Both the position numbers and the translations under genes were made by a program. Below the pieces are notes generated by a model. It did not search any database. It had not been told where the DNA came from and worked only from the letters and a program-made list of their open reading frames with translations. Positions 35,936 through 48,771 of a DNA stretch of 64,000 nt are shown here, one piece after another. Positions within the stretch are counted from its first letter, which is position 1, and each line of letters starts with the position of its first letter. This DNA is from Malania oleifera (lineage: Eukaryota; Streptophyta; Magnoliopsida; Santalales; Ximeniaceae), in contig NC_080426.1 in the NCBI RefSeq assembly GCF_029873635.1, positions 56,631,673 to 56,695,672 on the forward strand, in the 5' to 3' direction.

Positions 35936-36078
35936 CCAAAATGTATAGTTTTGTCAACAAAAGATTGGTAGCCTAGTTGAAGATTGTCCCTCTCCAAAGG
36001 GAGCTACGCCTATTGAGCCATTAGGATCTTTTTATAGCTACTAATAAACATATGCTATAACCTAACTCTGATGCCAAT

Positions 36079-38462
36079 TGAAAATTAAGGTGTATTCCCA
36101 AGAGGGGGGTAAATTGGATTATAAAAAAAAATTTAATTCTTTTTAACAATCCTTAACCTTCTTTTATTTCTTTGAACTAATTCTTGACTTGTTTGTTTAA
36201 TTCTTTATTCACTCAAGAACTTAGTTCTTTTAATTCAATCAATCAACACAGCTATGTAAACAACCAAGCAACCAAACCAATCATTCAAGTAACCAAGCCA
36301 ATCATCCACAATTTGAAAAACAAACAACCAAATGATTTGCCAAGCACAAGTTACCTGCAGCACAATTTAGATTGATGGAAGCTCGCAAGATTCAGTACTT
36401 TTTGGAATATAAACACAATCCACTTAATATCAAGCTTTAAACCATTCAATCACAATATAGCTTTTGTTGTCAGCCCTAAGTATATAAATTTGATTCAAGC
36501 CCTGTAGTGAATGATAATTTGTGTCTGCTGATGTAAAGCCTTGTATTAATTGATTTGTTTAATATGATGTGTAATATAAAATCCAACACAATATTCACAC
36601 TCTTCCCAATATTCAAAATCCAAATAAACTCTCAATTAATTTATTTTTGAGTGTTTAACCAAGTAACGTACTCCTATATGGTTTCCGCAAAGAATGGTTT
36701 AACCAACGTACTCCCTTTCGGTTTCCGCAATCCCAAATCTAAATTAAATTTTAAGTTTACTTGATTTCCAAATATACGTAATATATATGATGTCCAATTA
36801 AACCATCCACGCAATTTAAATATACTGAAAATAAAGAGTAAGGGATAGAGAGAGTGAGACTAGAATTTTTACGAGGTTCGGCTTATACCTAGCCTACGTC
36901 CTCACCTTTGGTAAACTACCAAAGGATTCACTAAACATGTTCCTTTAACAGGCAGAACAAACCTTTACAACGCTCCTTGGTTAAGGCTGCAGCCCGCCTT
37001 CTCCAAACGATGTATCCTCGTTCGGTCACTCCTTCAAATAGGCTAGAGTCCGCCTCTCCAAGCAATATCCCCTTGCTTAGCCAACGATCCAAACAATCCT
37101 TGGAATGTCAAAGAACTACAAGAAACAAGATATAATCCACGTACAAATATACTCTCACAAAGAGCAAGTTAGTACAATTTCAGCGCTATATACTTCAATA
37201 TAGAAATATCAATATGAAATAGAATGAAGTCCAAGTGTAGAATTCACCAATATCCTTCTTGGATAAGGATTAGCAGTAGGAATTCAGAGAAGGAAGGATC
37301 ATCACTTCAGAATATCTCAGTAAAAGAGTTTTGCAATGAGTAAACAAGAGAACTTTGTAAGAATAAGAGTGTTTTCAGCTTCTCAAATGGATTTTTCAAT
37401 TCATGGTGTATTTTGATTTGCAAAACTATGTATTTATAAGCTTTTAAAAGGGTTTTCTTGTTGCCTAAGTTTACTTGGAGTATTTCCCAAATTTTTAGAA
37501 AGTTTGGAGCCCATGCAACTGATATTTAAAAAGTAAAATTTTTGAAAAATATGCGCATTAACAGTGTTCAGACGTCTAAACTTTCGAGTTCAGTCGTCTG
37601 AGGTGGTTCTGCCTCTTTGAAAAAATTTCAGCAAAATCTTCAAATGACTGAACTTAATCTTTAGTCAACTAAAGATATTCTTCAGATGACTAATGTTAAG
37701 GGTCGGGCCACCGAAGTGTCCAGTTTAGTCTTTTGATGTTCCGCCGTGAATAGTGTTCAGTTGGCTGACAGCTTCGACCCTACTTCAGTATTTTAGTCAT
37801 ACATTTTTTTATACAACTCCAAATTAGGTTTTCTTGGTGTCAAACGAAATCTAAGAGAAAATCCCTAAACTTTCATGTTGAATACTTTTTAAAATAATGA
37901 GTTTTTGATAGATAAAATTGCACCTCAATACGGATGTATGAAAAATGACAGCAATTGGGAAATCCTCTTTTTGGTGTTTTTCATTCCAAAAATGATTCTA
38001 ACCTTTTTGAAACAATTTTTGACCTTATAAAAACATTTTCCAAGTATGTTAAAAGGTATTTAGGTCTAAGAAGTTAACTGAAGTGCTTCATAATATTTCA
38101 AACGATATTTAAACATTAAAGTACTTACATAAAGACTTCTAAGACTTTTCACATTCTTGGTTTCTTGAGAGTTCATGCTTTGTCTTTCTTTGAGCTCTTT
38201 CTCTTTGCTTTTCTTTTACTCTTTTGACATCTAAATTTTCTTTGGCTTATCTTCATGTCCTCATTTTCTTCAAACTTTAAAATATCATCTTTAAATCCAT
38301 GCTTTGACTCTTTTAAATTTCATTTGATCATTGTGAGCACTTTGACCTTATTTTCTCATATATGAGCCCTGAGATAACATTACTCACACAAATATGTTAA
38401 ATTCCACTTGTTTGTTAGCATCAAAACAAGATAACAAGACTTTAAACCTTGTAAGGCCAACA
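36079..38462 (-). mobile_element. 5' LTR of element D
   Basis: 2384 bp, minus strand, TGTTGGCC..AATTTTCA. The array of CAGACGTCTGAA/GACTGAAG-type motifs is at about 37565-37790 and the minus-strand TATAAATA box at 37438-37431. A local duplication of the ACGTACTCC..GGTTTCCGCAA block lies at about 36664-36730 and is single in the 3' LTR. Confidence 0.9.
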
Positions 38463-39812
38463 ATTTCATATTGGCTAGATTTTCTAATGATCTTAGGATA
38501 TAATGATATTATATAATGAATGCACATACTAAGATTTGACATTTTAAGCATAGACCACTTCCTAGCCTTTTGGTCATCACTACCCCTTAAAACTAAAAAT
38601 TTAAGGAAGAATTTAAAATGAATATTTAATTCTTATTTGATCCCACTCTCCCTCTAGTCCTACGGGGTTTGCTTTCATGATTACCCACGCCATTTCCTTA
38701 TCTATGCCTCTAGCACTTCTAGATTTATATTTATATCGGATGTTCCGTTTCCCTTTACAAAATAAGCAATTTTTGTATATGAGTGAAGGATGATGCTTAT
38801 TTATTTTGTTTTTGTCAGATGAGACATGACTGTGGGTTTGATAAACAAAACATGAAGCCTTTTTGAAAATATTTTTCCTTTTAACTCCTAGGGGTTTATT
38901 TGAACTATACTTCCCATCTTTGGATTTGAAATTCATTTCAGAATTATCTTTAATCTTCTTTCTAAACAGATGATTTTCAATACTTTTGTAATCTTTTTTC
39001 TTTTCCAAGGTGGCATGATAATTTTTCAAATCTCTTAATTGTTTTGCCAATCTTTTATTTTTCATTTTTCAACACTATTTCCTACTTAGATAATCTAACT
39101 AGAAACTTATGAATTTTAAATGAAGCTTTTTCTAGTTCTCCATACGAGGGCATGCTTTTAACATTTAGTTCATCACATGATTCATCATAAGATATATCAC
39201 AAATAATACATGAATCATTGCACGTGTCATCCACAGAAGTATCACTAGGGCAATCATATGATTCATTGCATGATATATTGCAATATTCAACATGAGAATC
39301 ATCAAGGAAATCAGTGCACGGAGTAATAGATGAGGTAAGGCTAGATTCATATACCTCGTCATTTGTTAATGCACTAAGACTACACCTATCTTCTTTTTTA
39401 TCATTCGAGCAAAGAGCTTTAGGAGAGGTGGTCTCTTCTTTCCTAGATACTCCATCCCTTCTATCTAACTCTTCCCAAATATCCTTTGCACTTGCACATG
39501 CCATAACCTCAATAAGAATATTAGAATCTAAAGCGCAATATAGTAAATCCATGGCATGTGAATTTACATGCATTAAACTATTATCATTTTCTACTAGTAT
39601 ACAAATTTCTTTATCAATCACCTGTCAGGCCCTCCAATCCATAGATTTTATAAAAATGCTCATTCAAATTTTCCAGTGGGTGTAGTTAACACCACAAAAT
39701 AATGGAAGACTAATAGGTGACTGTCCCTCTCCAAATAGGGATACACCAATGTGAACCATCTCGATCTTTAGCAAAAACGTTTAAGTCAATGTCACGAGGC
39801 TCGGATACCAAT
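38463..39812 (-). pseudogene. Ty1/copia gag remnant and leader of element C2
   Basis: The PBS TGGTATCCGAGCC lies right after the LTR. The gag frame begins near 39663 with a stop (TGA) soon after MSIFIKSMDWRA. It then shows DNSLMHVNSHAMDLLYCALD and EVMACASAKDIWEELDRRD, the copia capsid start, and jumps to an Asp/Ser/Cys-rich spacer, so most of the capsid is deleted. After a stop near 39082 a Lys-rich helical segment (KRLAKQLRDLKNYHATLEKK) and a degenerate knuckle (CLFCKGKRNIRYKYKSR) extend to about 38613. Element D is inserted just past the end of this gag. Confidence 0.8.
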
Positions 39813-42800
39813 TGTTGGAATTGGTGTATTCCCAAGAGGGGGGCGAATTGGGAATTTTAAAAATTTCTCCCTAAGTCAAATTAAATCAAAAGTAGTAAAA
39901 CACAACCTAGGGTATGTCTAAACGAATACCAATTACCCAACACGTATTTAACTGAGCGAATAATCAGAGCAAGCATAGCAAGCTCAGTTTATCAATCATT
40001 CACAATAATAAAACAATAACATTCAAGTGTAGAAATTTATATTATAGAAATTAAGATTAGGCACAAGAAATGTTATTGGGGTTCGGCCAATACTGCCTAC
40101 GTCCCCACCTTAAGCCGCAACTCAAGGATTCCACTAGTTGCTCACTTCATGGGTGGAGCAACACCGTTTACAATACCTTACAGGATGATGCACCTAGTTC
40201 TCCTAACCAGGTCTGAACCAATCTGGTGCTTTCCTAACTAGGTCTGAGCAAGTCCAAGACTATTCACAGGGCTAGTCTCCCTCTTCCAGCAACCCATCAG
40301 GAGTACAACAGATAATCAATAAAGTATTTTTCATACAACAAAGATGCTTCTAAACTAAGCAGATGTGTACAACAATAAGCACAATGCCCTCACGTATGAT
40401 ATGAATACAAGTTCAATGTGAGTATGGTGTTTTTTTCTCAATATAATCTTTGAGTAAAAAAAATGTGTATGATGAGTGCTCAAAGATTTTATGCCCAAAC
40501 AAGATATTTCTCCAAAAATATTTTTCTCAATAAGGTTTTGGAGAATCTAGGGTTTATGGCTCAAAAATATTTTTGCAAGCACAAACAAATGAGCCTTTAA
40601 ATCTTGCAATGGATGTGCAAGATTCACAAGCAAATAATATTAACTCCCAAAAATATTTATCAAATGTGTTGACCTTTTGAGTTCGATCCCTAGTTTTAAT
40701 AATGACAAACCGCAAGTTTCTTATGTGTGTATCTAGTGTTTGAGCAAGCTTAATATGTTAGTGCACACATAAGGGAAAGGATAGTGGAAGCCAGAAGGCC
40801 TTAAAGCTCACATCCACTAACGTTTTTCATGGAAGACAGAAGAGCAAAGAAAAAGATATTTATTATGATTGTAAATGCATTTTTGTTTTTATATTTGGTC
40901 TATAATATAATACATCACATGCATGATATGGATGATAAGCTCAGGGTGGTCGTAGGCTGACCCTAGGGACCAACACTTTTCACAGAAACTTTTTTTAGGG
41001 TCAAAAAGTAGGGCTAAATCGAACTTTACAAAAACATAGGCCTAATTGGTTGGGCTTAATTTAAAAGCATAAGCCTTAGAATGACCATAGGAATCATCAC
41101 TCATATAGCCTAGAATGCCTTACGTATAAGTACTCTGGGTTGATGAATCATTGAGACCAAAATAAGGCTTAAATTCACATCTTAAGTGGTCTCAGTTGAC
41201 CGAACCTAAATCTACATAGAAGCTTTGGTCGACCGAACTGAAGTCAACATTTTGACTTTGGTTGGTCGACCATTTTCAAATGAATTGGGCATATATAGTC
41301 GGCTGAATTGACACGTGGGGAATTTCCAACACCCTGGTCGAACGAAATCTTAGTTCAAATTTGACCTAGTTGACCGAACCTCTGAATTTGGTCAACCGAA
41401 CATGCTCTGATCGACCGAACCTCGAAGGGTTCAAAATCGCCTTAATCTGGTCACCCAAAACCTTAGTTCAAAAATGTCACAATCGACCAAATACAGTAAT
41501 ATGGTCGACCGAACCTATAATACGATCAACCAAACCTCTCGAGTTGGTCAGATTTTTACCACAGTTAAATAGGGTTATTTTTCATTAAACATGATTAAAC
41601 ATTTTTAAAAATACTCAAAGTGTCCCTAACGGTCATATTTTCATCCAAGTCTATATATACCCCCTCATTACTCATAATTAGCGAGCCGATTAGCCAAAAA
41701 ACTCTTTCAAATTTTATACTCAACATATACTCTATTATTTATTTTGTTAAATATTTCAAGAGAGCTTTACTTTAAACATCCTTGGGCATTTGTTTTACAA
41801 ATCTAAATCATTTTTTACTCTCATCCTATATATATTTTTTATATCTTATTTTGAGAGTATTAGTTTAGTTTCTCCCACATATTTCATTTGATAAATATTT
41901 TTAGGAGTTAATATAATTTGCTTGTGAATCTTGCACATCCATTGCAAGATTCAAAGGCTCATTGGCTTGTACTTGCGAAAATATTTTTGAGCCATAAACC
42001 CTAGATTCTACAGCACTTTATTTGAAGAAATATTTTTGGAGAAATTTCTTATTTGGCCATAAAATTTTTGAACACTCATCATACACATATTTATTCAAAT
42101 ATTATTTTTGTGAAAATCACATACTCATATTGAGCTTATTTGCATATCATACGTGAGTGTATTTATGTGCTCATTGTGTGCACATCTGCTTAGTATAGAA
42201 ACATTATGGTTGTATGATAAAAATATTTGATTGTCTATTGTATACTCGACATATGGTCGAAAGAGGGAGACTAGCCCTATGAATAGTCCCGGATTGGTTA
42301 ATACCCGGTTAAGAGAATTAAGTGCACCATCCTGGTAAGGAGTTGTATTAGGTGTCGCTCCACCCGTTAAGCAAGCCATAGTGGAATCCTCTTACTTATT
42401 AGCTTGAGGCAGGGACATAGGCAATATTGGCCGAACTTCGATTACATTTATCGTACCTGCTTTTAAATTCCGCAATTTAAATTTTAGCACTTGAATGTTT
42501 GTGTTTAATTGTTTGAATATTTGATTGGGTTTATGATTATATAGAAAGACCCTAGGTTTGGATTAAATATTGTTTATGGAATCTGAATTGACCTAAGAGA
42601 AAATTTTTAAATACCCAATTCACCCCCTCCCCCTCCCCCTCTTGGGAATACACCAATTCCAACAAAATGAAATGAGTGAGAGAAACTAAAATAATACTCT
42701 CAAAATAAGATATGAAAATGAATAATATATGAGAGTGAAAGATTTTTTATTTTTAAAACAAATTCCCAAAGAACGTTTAAAACAATGCTCTCTTGTAAGA

Positions 42801-43850
42801 TATATGAAAGGAGTAATAAAAAGAGTAAAAGATTAAGGATAAAGTTTGAGAAAGTTTTTAGGCTAATCAAGTTGCTAATCTGGAGTTATGAGGGGGGGGG
42901 GATATATAGATATTGGGAAAAATATAACCATTGGGGACATAACGAGAATTTTGGGAATTGTTTAATTATGTTTAATAAAAGTTAACCCTATTTAACAGTG
43001 GTGAAAATCTCACCAACCTGAGAGGTTCGTTCAACCATATTAAGGGTTCGATTGACCACTTTAAGAGGTTCAGTCAACCATGGAGATTTTGAACTAAGAA
43101 TATGGTCGACCATCTCCAGACGATTTTGAACCCCTTCGTGGGTTTGGTCAACCATGAGAGGTTCGGTTGGCTACTCAACTAGGTTTGGTCAATCGTGGCC
43201 AAAATGAACTATGAGTTCGGTTGACCAAGTTGGTGGGGTGTTAAACACGTGTTGGTTCAGTTGACCGTGGACAATACATTCATTGCACAATGATCGACCG
43301 TGCGAAATCAAAATATTGACTTTTGAACGGTTCGGTCGACTGAGGCATTTGTATGCCCATGGTTCGGTCGATCGAGCTTGGTTCGGTCAACTGAGGCATT
43401 TATACTGCCAAGGATTCGATCGACCAGGCTTTTAAATTAAGCCCAAAAAAACCAACATCGGTCGACTATTTTTGCCACAAATTTGAACCTAAATTATTTT
43501 TAAACCTTTTGTATGATTTTAGTCTTGTAGGAAAAGATTTTTTGTGAAGTGTGTTGATCCCTAGGGTATGTCTATGTTCGTTCTGAGCTATCCATTCACA
43601 TCATGCATGCAATGCATTATATTATAGACCTAATTTAAAAACTAAAATGCATTTGTAATTGAAATTGAATGTCTTCAATCTTCTTGCTTATAAGTCTTCA
43701 TGGAATGCCCCCGATTTATGTTCCACCTAGCTTCTATCTCTTCCTTATGTGTGCGCTAAAGTATTAAGCCTGCTCAAACACTAAATACACACATAAGATA
43801 CTTGTGGTTTGTCATTATCAAAACCAAGGATCGGACTCAAAAAGTCAACA
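39813..43850 (-). mobile_element. 5' LTR of element C2, split by a solo LTR of the same family
   Basis: The LTR parts are 43850-42670 and 40666-39813 on the minus strand, together about 2.0 kb. The outer end AGTCAACA adjoins the AAACT duplication and the inner end CCAATTCCAACA adjoins the PBS. A decayed GTCGACC array is at 43020-43460 and a minus-strand TATATA box at about 42902. Confidence 0.88.
40667..42664 (+). mobile_element. Solo LTR of family C, target duplication AAATG
   Basis: 1998 bp, plus strand, TGTTGACC..CCAATTCCAACA, flanked by AAATG at 40662-40666 and 42665-42669. It carries the GGTCGACCGAAC-type array (41190-41545) and a CTATATATAC box at about 41651. It lies inside the 5' LTR of C2 in the opposite direction, so this locus is an inverted arrangement of one LTR family. 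Confidence 0.95.
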
Positions 43851-44430
43851 AAACTGGTAACAGGAACCCACATATACTAGAAGTAGTTAAACCGAAGGCC
43901 AAGGATCTTACTATAGAATTTTGTGTACTACATCATATGATTAGCTATAACGTCTCGCCAAGACACAATGGACATGATACGGTGACGCATAGAGATATCT
44001 TCGCCATGTACTGCATATGAAACAGTCACGGGATTGATATGCCCTCCAATGTTGTGCAAATTATGCAAGACAATCTACAAAAGTAGAACGGGTGCCTACC
44101 GTTTGGCCGAGTACTTACATGCATATTCTCCTATCATGATGTAAGATTCGCAGGTGCTAAGGCAGTATGTCCAAAATTTAATGATGAATATTCCAAGTAT
44201 ACCTTATGCCAGATGTATTTTGTCTAAGATGAGAGATCATTGATCTAGCTTAAGCAAGACCAGCCGGCATGAGCTCAAATTGATGAAGTAGAGGAAGCCA
44301 TGGAAGAAGAAGACATCAGAACAAGACCATCTGGCCACACTAATGAGCATATAAGTGCACCTAAGGATAGGTTCACTAGAACAACGGGTTGACACACATT
44401 TATACCGCTTGGAATCTAGTCTCAATAGGT
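43851..44430 (+). pseudogene. C-terminal half of the plant-transposon/env-like ORF (element E)
   Basis: Joined at the AAACT site, the frame continues from 27780 without a shift: GNRNPHILEVVKPKAKDLTI, then a FCVLHHMISYNVSPRH block and THRDIFAMYC. After in-frame stops (44018, 44084) comes LPFGRVLTCIFSYHDV, which corresponds to the conserved LPYG..(L/I)TRIF block of the PF20167-like family, and an acidic stretch (EVEEAMEEEDIRTRPSGH). The ORF is dead by stops and by the 16-kb insertion. Before its end the ...LFLLMIKGGE-type sequence overlaps the first PPT-like tract at 44483. Confidence 0.65.
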
Positions 44431-45097
44431 TGTTTGATCTTTTTAGGTCAGATACTTAGTATCTCTCTTTTTGTTAATGATCAAAGGGGGAGAAGTTATT
44501 TGGTGTTGTTATTTGGCGTGTTGTTATTGTGTGGTTATTATGTATGTGGGTAAGAAAAGTATGATTGATAGTGGTGTAGTAATATCAATCATAACGTGTT
44601 GCTTGGTTTTAGTATATCCAGAACAAATCTGTAATGTGTTGCTTACATAGTTATAAATGAAAACTCATATTTGTTGCATAAACTGGTCCTTAATGAAAGT
44701 TTAGTGTGTTTGTTGTTAAATGAATATTCTAATAATATATTGCATGTTATAGCTCCAATGGATATGAAATATCTAGTTGAATGTTTTTATTATGCCTTAT
44801 ATGCATATAGTAAGGGGGAGTAAAACTTCATCTTATTCAAAAAAAAATATGCATAAATTAAGGGGGAGCTTGAAATTATATCTTATAAGAACACCAATGG
44901 TTTTCCATCATCAAAAAGTGGGAGATTGTTAGCCTTAATGGCTACATAATCCTAATTGTTGTATTTTGATGATAACAACCCATTAATGGTTCTAAAGTTT
45001 AACTAATCTTTGCATATCAAGCTATGACAAGTACAAGTTCAAATGCAAAGATCAAATAAACAATCAACAGGTTCGACATCATCAAAAAGGGGGAGAT
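44431..45097 (+). other. 3' region of element E with five PPT-like tracts and a partial LTR repeat
   Basis: AAGGGGGAG-like tracts are at about 44483, 44813, 44859, 44918 (AAAAGTGGGAGAT) and 45086 (AAAAGGGGGAGAT). Each of the last two is followed at once by the LTR start TGTTAGCCTTA. The first of these LTR starts runs only about 140 bp (44929-45070) before the second PPT. Confidence 0.7.
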
Positions 45098-46466
45098 TGT
45101 TAGCCTTAGTGGGTACATAATCATAATTGATATATTTTGATGATATCAACCATGTAGTAGTTCCAAGTTAACCTATCTTTGCATATCAAGTTAGTACAGG
45201 TACAAGTGGAAAATAAATGAAGATACTGGATCAAATGCAAAGACTGAGTGGACATTCAAGTGGGGAAGATCAAAGTAGATGCTCACTCAGAAGAACTTAA
45301 GCACATCCAATAAAGTCATAATGTAATAGGGAGTGTTTAAGGTAGAAACTGTTGCAACTCTAGCAGTATTGTTTCATGCAAGTTCATTGAGAAAGAGTTG
45401 AGCAAATGCATTGCATATTAGTTTATAAAGCATTTAGGATATCACCAAATCATAAGTTTTATACTTATGAGTTTTTCAAAGAACCAAACAAAGATTTTTA
45501 GGAAAATATCAAATACTGCCTATGTTTTAAAAAGGGACAAGTTCTAAATTATCTTAGTATTATAAACTTTTATATACTTGGTCCCGGTTGGGTTAAAACC
45601 ATGATTAAGCTCCTAAATATCAATTTTGTGAAGAAACATGGCAAACCATTGACGGTTTCACGCAAAGCGTCAAATGGAATTTGGCTGGAATGAAACTGTC
45701 CATGGTTTGAGGGGAAACCATCAACAATTTTGGGGAATCCATCAACAGTTTGCATCGTGATTCAAAACCCAACAGCTATAAACGGCTAGTTTTCAAAGTA
45801 CTAAATTATTTTGTAAGCCCAACTACCATAAAATGGCTAGTACTTCAATTTACCTATAAATACAAGGCTAGAGACTTGTTCTAGCATTGATTGAGGAATT
45901 TACATTTAGTAAATATCATTTCCAAGCACACTACATTTTAGTTCATCATCTTTGAGCTCCATATATCTCTTGCTCTCCAATCTAGTTGTGATTCATTACC
46001 TTGAGAGATTAGTGTGAGGTTCTCAATGTATCAAATATCAGCTCATTCAAAGAGCATTATTTTTGTAAATCATTTTCATCTTCAAGCTGTAAAAGGTTTA
46101 TGGTGAACCAAGTCACAAAGGGTTCTTGGTGAACCTTGTTTGAAGGCTCTGTGTGAGTGTGAAGGGATTTTTTTCCCTTGTGTAAAGGCCTCTCAGTCCT
46201 TGAAGGAGATCATATAGTGGATTGAGAATCATTGAGTGTGTCTCAAGACGTGGACGTAGGCAAGGGGCTGAACCACGTTAATATTGTTTGTCGAGCTTCT
46301 CTTCCCTACTCTTTAATTTATGTCTTATGCATGATTTATATTCTATATATTGTGATATAATCATTTGTATCTTGCCAAGATTTTATATTTTGAAGAGAAA
46401 AGCAAAAATACACAAACGAGTATATTCACCCCCCCCCCCCCTTTAGACTCGAGTCTAGGGCCAACA
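45098..46466 (+). mobile_element. 3' LTR of element E
   Basis: 1369 bp, TGTTAGCC..GGGCCAACA, directly after a PPT. AAACCATTGACGGTTT-type motifs lie at 45648-45745, CTATAAATAC at 45854-45863 and a poly-C run at about 46428-46441. No PBS follows, so it is a 3' LTR. 46467-46523 and 57059 onward are its downstream flank, later split by element F. Confidence 0.8.
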
Positions 46467-46523
46467 TCATCATATCATTGTTAGATAGCTACCAACAACC
46501 CATGTCACAACATCAAGGGCAAC

Positions 46524-48035
46524 TGGTAGGCTCGCCAAGGCTTGGGTCCTTAACTATGAAAGACAAAATTTATAAACCTAACTACTCCCAAGTTTAGTAG
46601 AACAGTGACTAATTTGGGACTAGTGTGCAATTGTTAACCACTTCTAGCCAAATTTATTGCAAAGATTTTGAAAAGGTTTTTCTAACAACTACTTGAAATC
46701 AGTAAATCTATATTAACACTACTCCTAGAAAGCATATCTTAGAGTATAAATCGCGCCTAGACTGTCGTGTGTGCTAACTATGTCCGGTCAGCTATCCGTC
46801 TTAGGCCAAACACTAAGTCAACCATTCGATGGCATAAAGTAGCAAAGGTTCATCAATCGTCCGAAGCACGATAGGGAACTAGGTTATACTCTAACATGAC
46901 AATCACGAGATCACCATACATGAATTGTAGCCGAATCCGTATAGGTGACTGAATCCCTAGTTCGGCAATCCTTTAACCTAGGGTATCATCACACTCAAAG
47001 ATGTAAACTTGCATAGTATTGAAATGAAAGCAATAAAGAAAGCATGTAAAGGAAAGCAGTAAAATAAAGCATGTAAAGGAAAACATGTAAAAATCATTCA
47101 ATTGCAACTCTAATTTCTATCGCTAATGATCGGGAATACAATCAAAAGACCATCTATCTACACAGCAGCACAAGAAACTCGCAGGTTATTACAGGCCTTC
47201 GAAGAATCCTTGCACGAACCAGTACATGGTTTTAAAATAAAAATAGTAAATTTTACTCTATGTGTCTCTCAATGGCTTCCTAGGCTTGTCACTAACCTAA
47301 GAGAGTCCAAAAAGGAACCCTAAGAACAAATACGAAGCTATTATTTATACCCAAAAGGGTTTGCAAGGTTTAAAATTCAAAATAGGAAACTTCTATAAGA
47401 ATCTCAAGCATAAGATCGTCACTTTCGACCTAGTCGCACCCATAGGTTCCCTTGGTTGCGCCCTGGTCAAGGCTCCTAGGAATTATGGGATTCAAACTTC
47501 AGCCTTCTCAACCTAGTCACACCCTTAGGTCTTACTGGTCAAGATGATGGTTAAGACTTGTAGGATCTCGGTCTTCAATAAAGTTAAGGATATTGACTTG
47601 GTCGCCGTTCATGGTTTCCCTATTCGAGATGTTGGTCGAGACTCTCAGTATCTCTAGCTCAATCAGCTTCAGTATCTTGACCTGGTTGCCCCTAAGGGTC
47701 ACTTAGTCGAACCTTGCAACAATTCACTTTCAATCTTGAACCTTGGAGTCTACAGCTTGTGACCTAGTCGCACCACATGGTCAAACCAGACTTCTTTCCT
47801 TTGATGCATTGAGGCTCTAGGGGTTTGGTTGAACATCTTATTTGAGTTTTGTGCTTCCCAAATATTCCCTTGACTTCTCGTATTGCTTAACTTCTCGATT
47901 TTATCCTATTTTTCCTAAAACACAAGTAAACCTTGCATAACTCCGAACTATGGTAACAAAGGGTATTTACAAGATAAATAAAGACAAAACAAAGGTAAAT
48001 GGGAGCCTAAAATAGTGCATTTTAGGGACTCATCA
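46524..48035 (-). mobile_element. 3' LTR of element F
   Basis: Minus strand TGATGAGTCCCTAAAATGC..GCGAGCCTACCA, 1512 bp. Upstream of the GTATAAATAA box (47350-47341) lies a set of GGTCGCACC/GGTCGAGAC-type repeats (47425-47765). The adjoining internal side has a GTTTGGGGTTG purine tract at 48036-48046. Confidence 0.9.
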
Positions 48036-48766
48036 CAACCCCAAACTTACACTTTGCTAGTCCTCGAGGAAAGCAAATACTAAGAAAACTATAAAATCTT
48101 ATCTACCTCCTCTTTCATGGGAAACACGATTGCATTTACCATATGCAACGAGGCTTTAAACCCCTAGGCGACCCTAGTGGACGAGTTGTAGTATCATGAG
48201 AGTTTCCAGGGCGATACCCAAAAATTCCAACCTTAGTGAATGTTAAATAAGATCACATACAACACAATCATGCCATTTCACATGCAGGAACATAACCTAA
48301 TTACAAGCATGCTCTTTCATACATAACTCCACTATACAAACAACCCCAAAACAAATCACTCATGCAAGTGTCAACATTGTATAGCCATCAAGAAAAGCAC
48401 AACTCACAGATCATATAAATTCAAGTATAACTAGGCAACATCACAAGGCATGTGTAAAGTGAATTATTCATCACACTCAGGTCACCCTTGGACACCTACA
48501 TAATGGTCTTCTTGACTCAACCTCACTATTATACTCTCAAAAACACTCAAGAAGATAGGTTCACTCTCATATGTGAGGAAGAATGTCATGATCAAAAATC
48601 CCACATACTTTGAAGAACTAACACTAAAAATGGAGTGAACTAGTCTCACAAGAATGGGATCCAGCCTATTAATGAGGTGTCGGGTCCTTCAACTTAACGC
48701 CTTCTCACCTACTCACCACATCCAACTAAAACCACCCTAGATTGACTTATCCATAGACCAGGCAAG
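48036..48766 (-). other. 3' non-coding region of element F
   Basis: It begins with the PPT. There is no ORF of note and nothing else recognisable. Confidence 0.5.
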
Positions 48767-48771
48767 AATAC

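Larger units (their letters stand above)
30698..38462 (-). mobile_element. Two-LTR copia element D, gag-only, nested in C2
   Basis: LTRs lie at 36079-38462 (5') and 30698-32931 (3'), a PBS (TGGCATCAGAG) at 36076-36066 and a PPT at about 32955-32932. ATTT adjoins both outer ends (30694-30697 and 38463-38466); the fifth base of the duplication is not clear. The internal part is only about 3.1 kb and holds gag but no protease, integrase, RT or RNase H, so it is non-autonomous. It interrupts the internal region of C2 just after that element's gag. Confidence 0.9.
27793..43850 (-). mobile_element. Ty1/copia element C2 (SIRE-like), nested, lacking its 3' LTR
   Basis: AAACT flanks it at 27788-27792 and 43851-43855. 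On the minus strand: 5' LTR 43850-39813, PBS TGGTATCCGAGCC (39810-39798), gag remnant, then a 3' non-coding region down to the PPT at about 27834-27823. Instead of a 3' LTR only 30 bp remain (27793-27822). Two later insertions lie inside: element D (30698-38462) and a solo LTR of family C (40667-42664). After subtracting these, protease, integrase, RT and RNase H are not found. It sits in the env-like ORF of element E, on the opposite strand. Confidence 0.88.

Noticed and set aside
46467-46523. Gln-rich short frame running across the element F insertion (continuing at 57059)
   Set aside because: Only about 25 codons and closed by a stop soon after; no conserved motif and no splice context.
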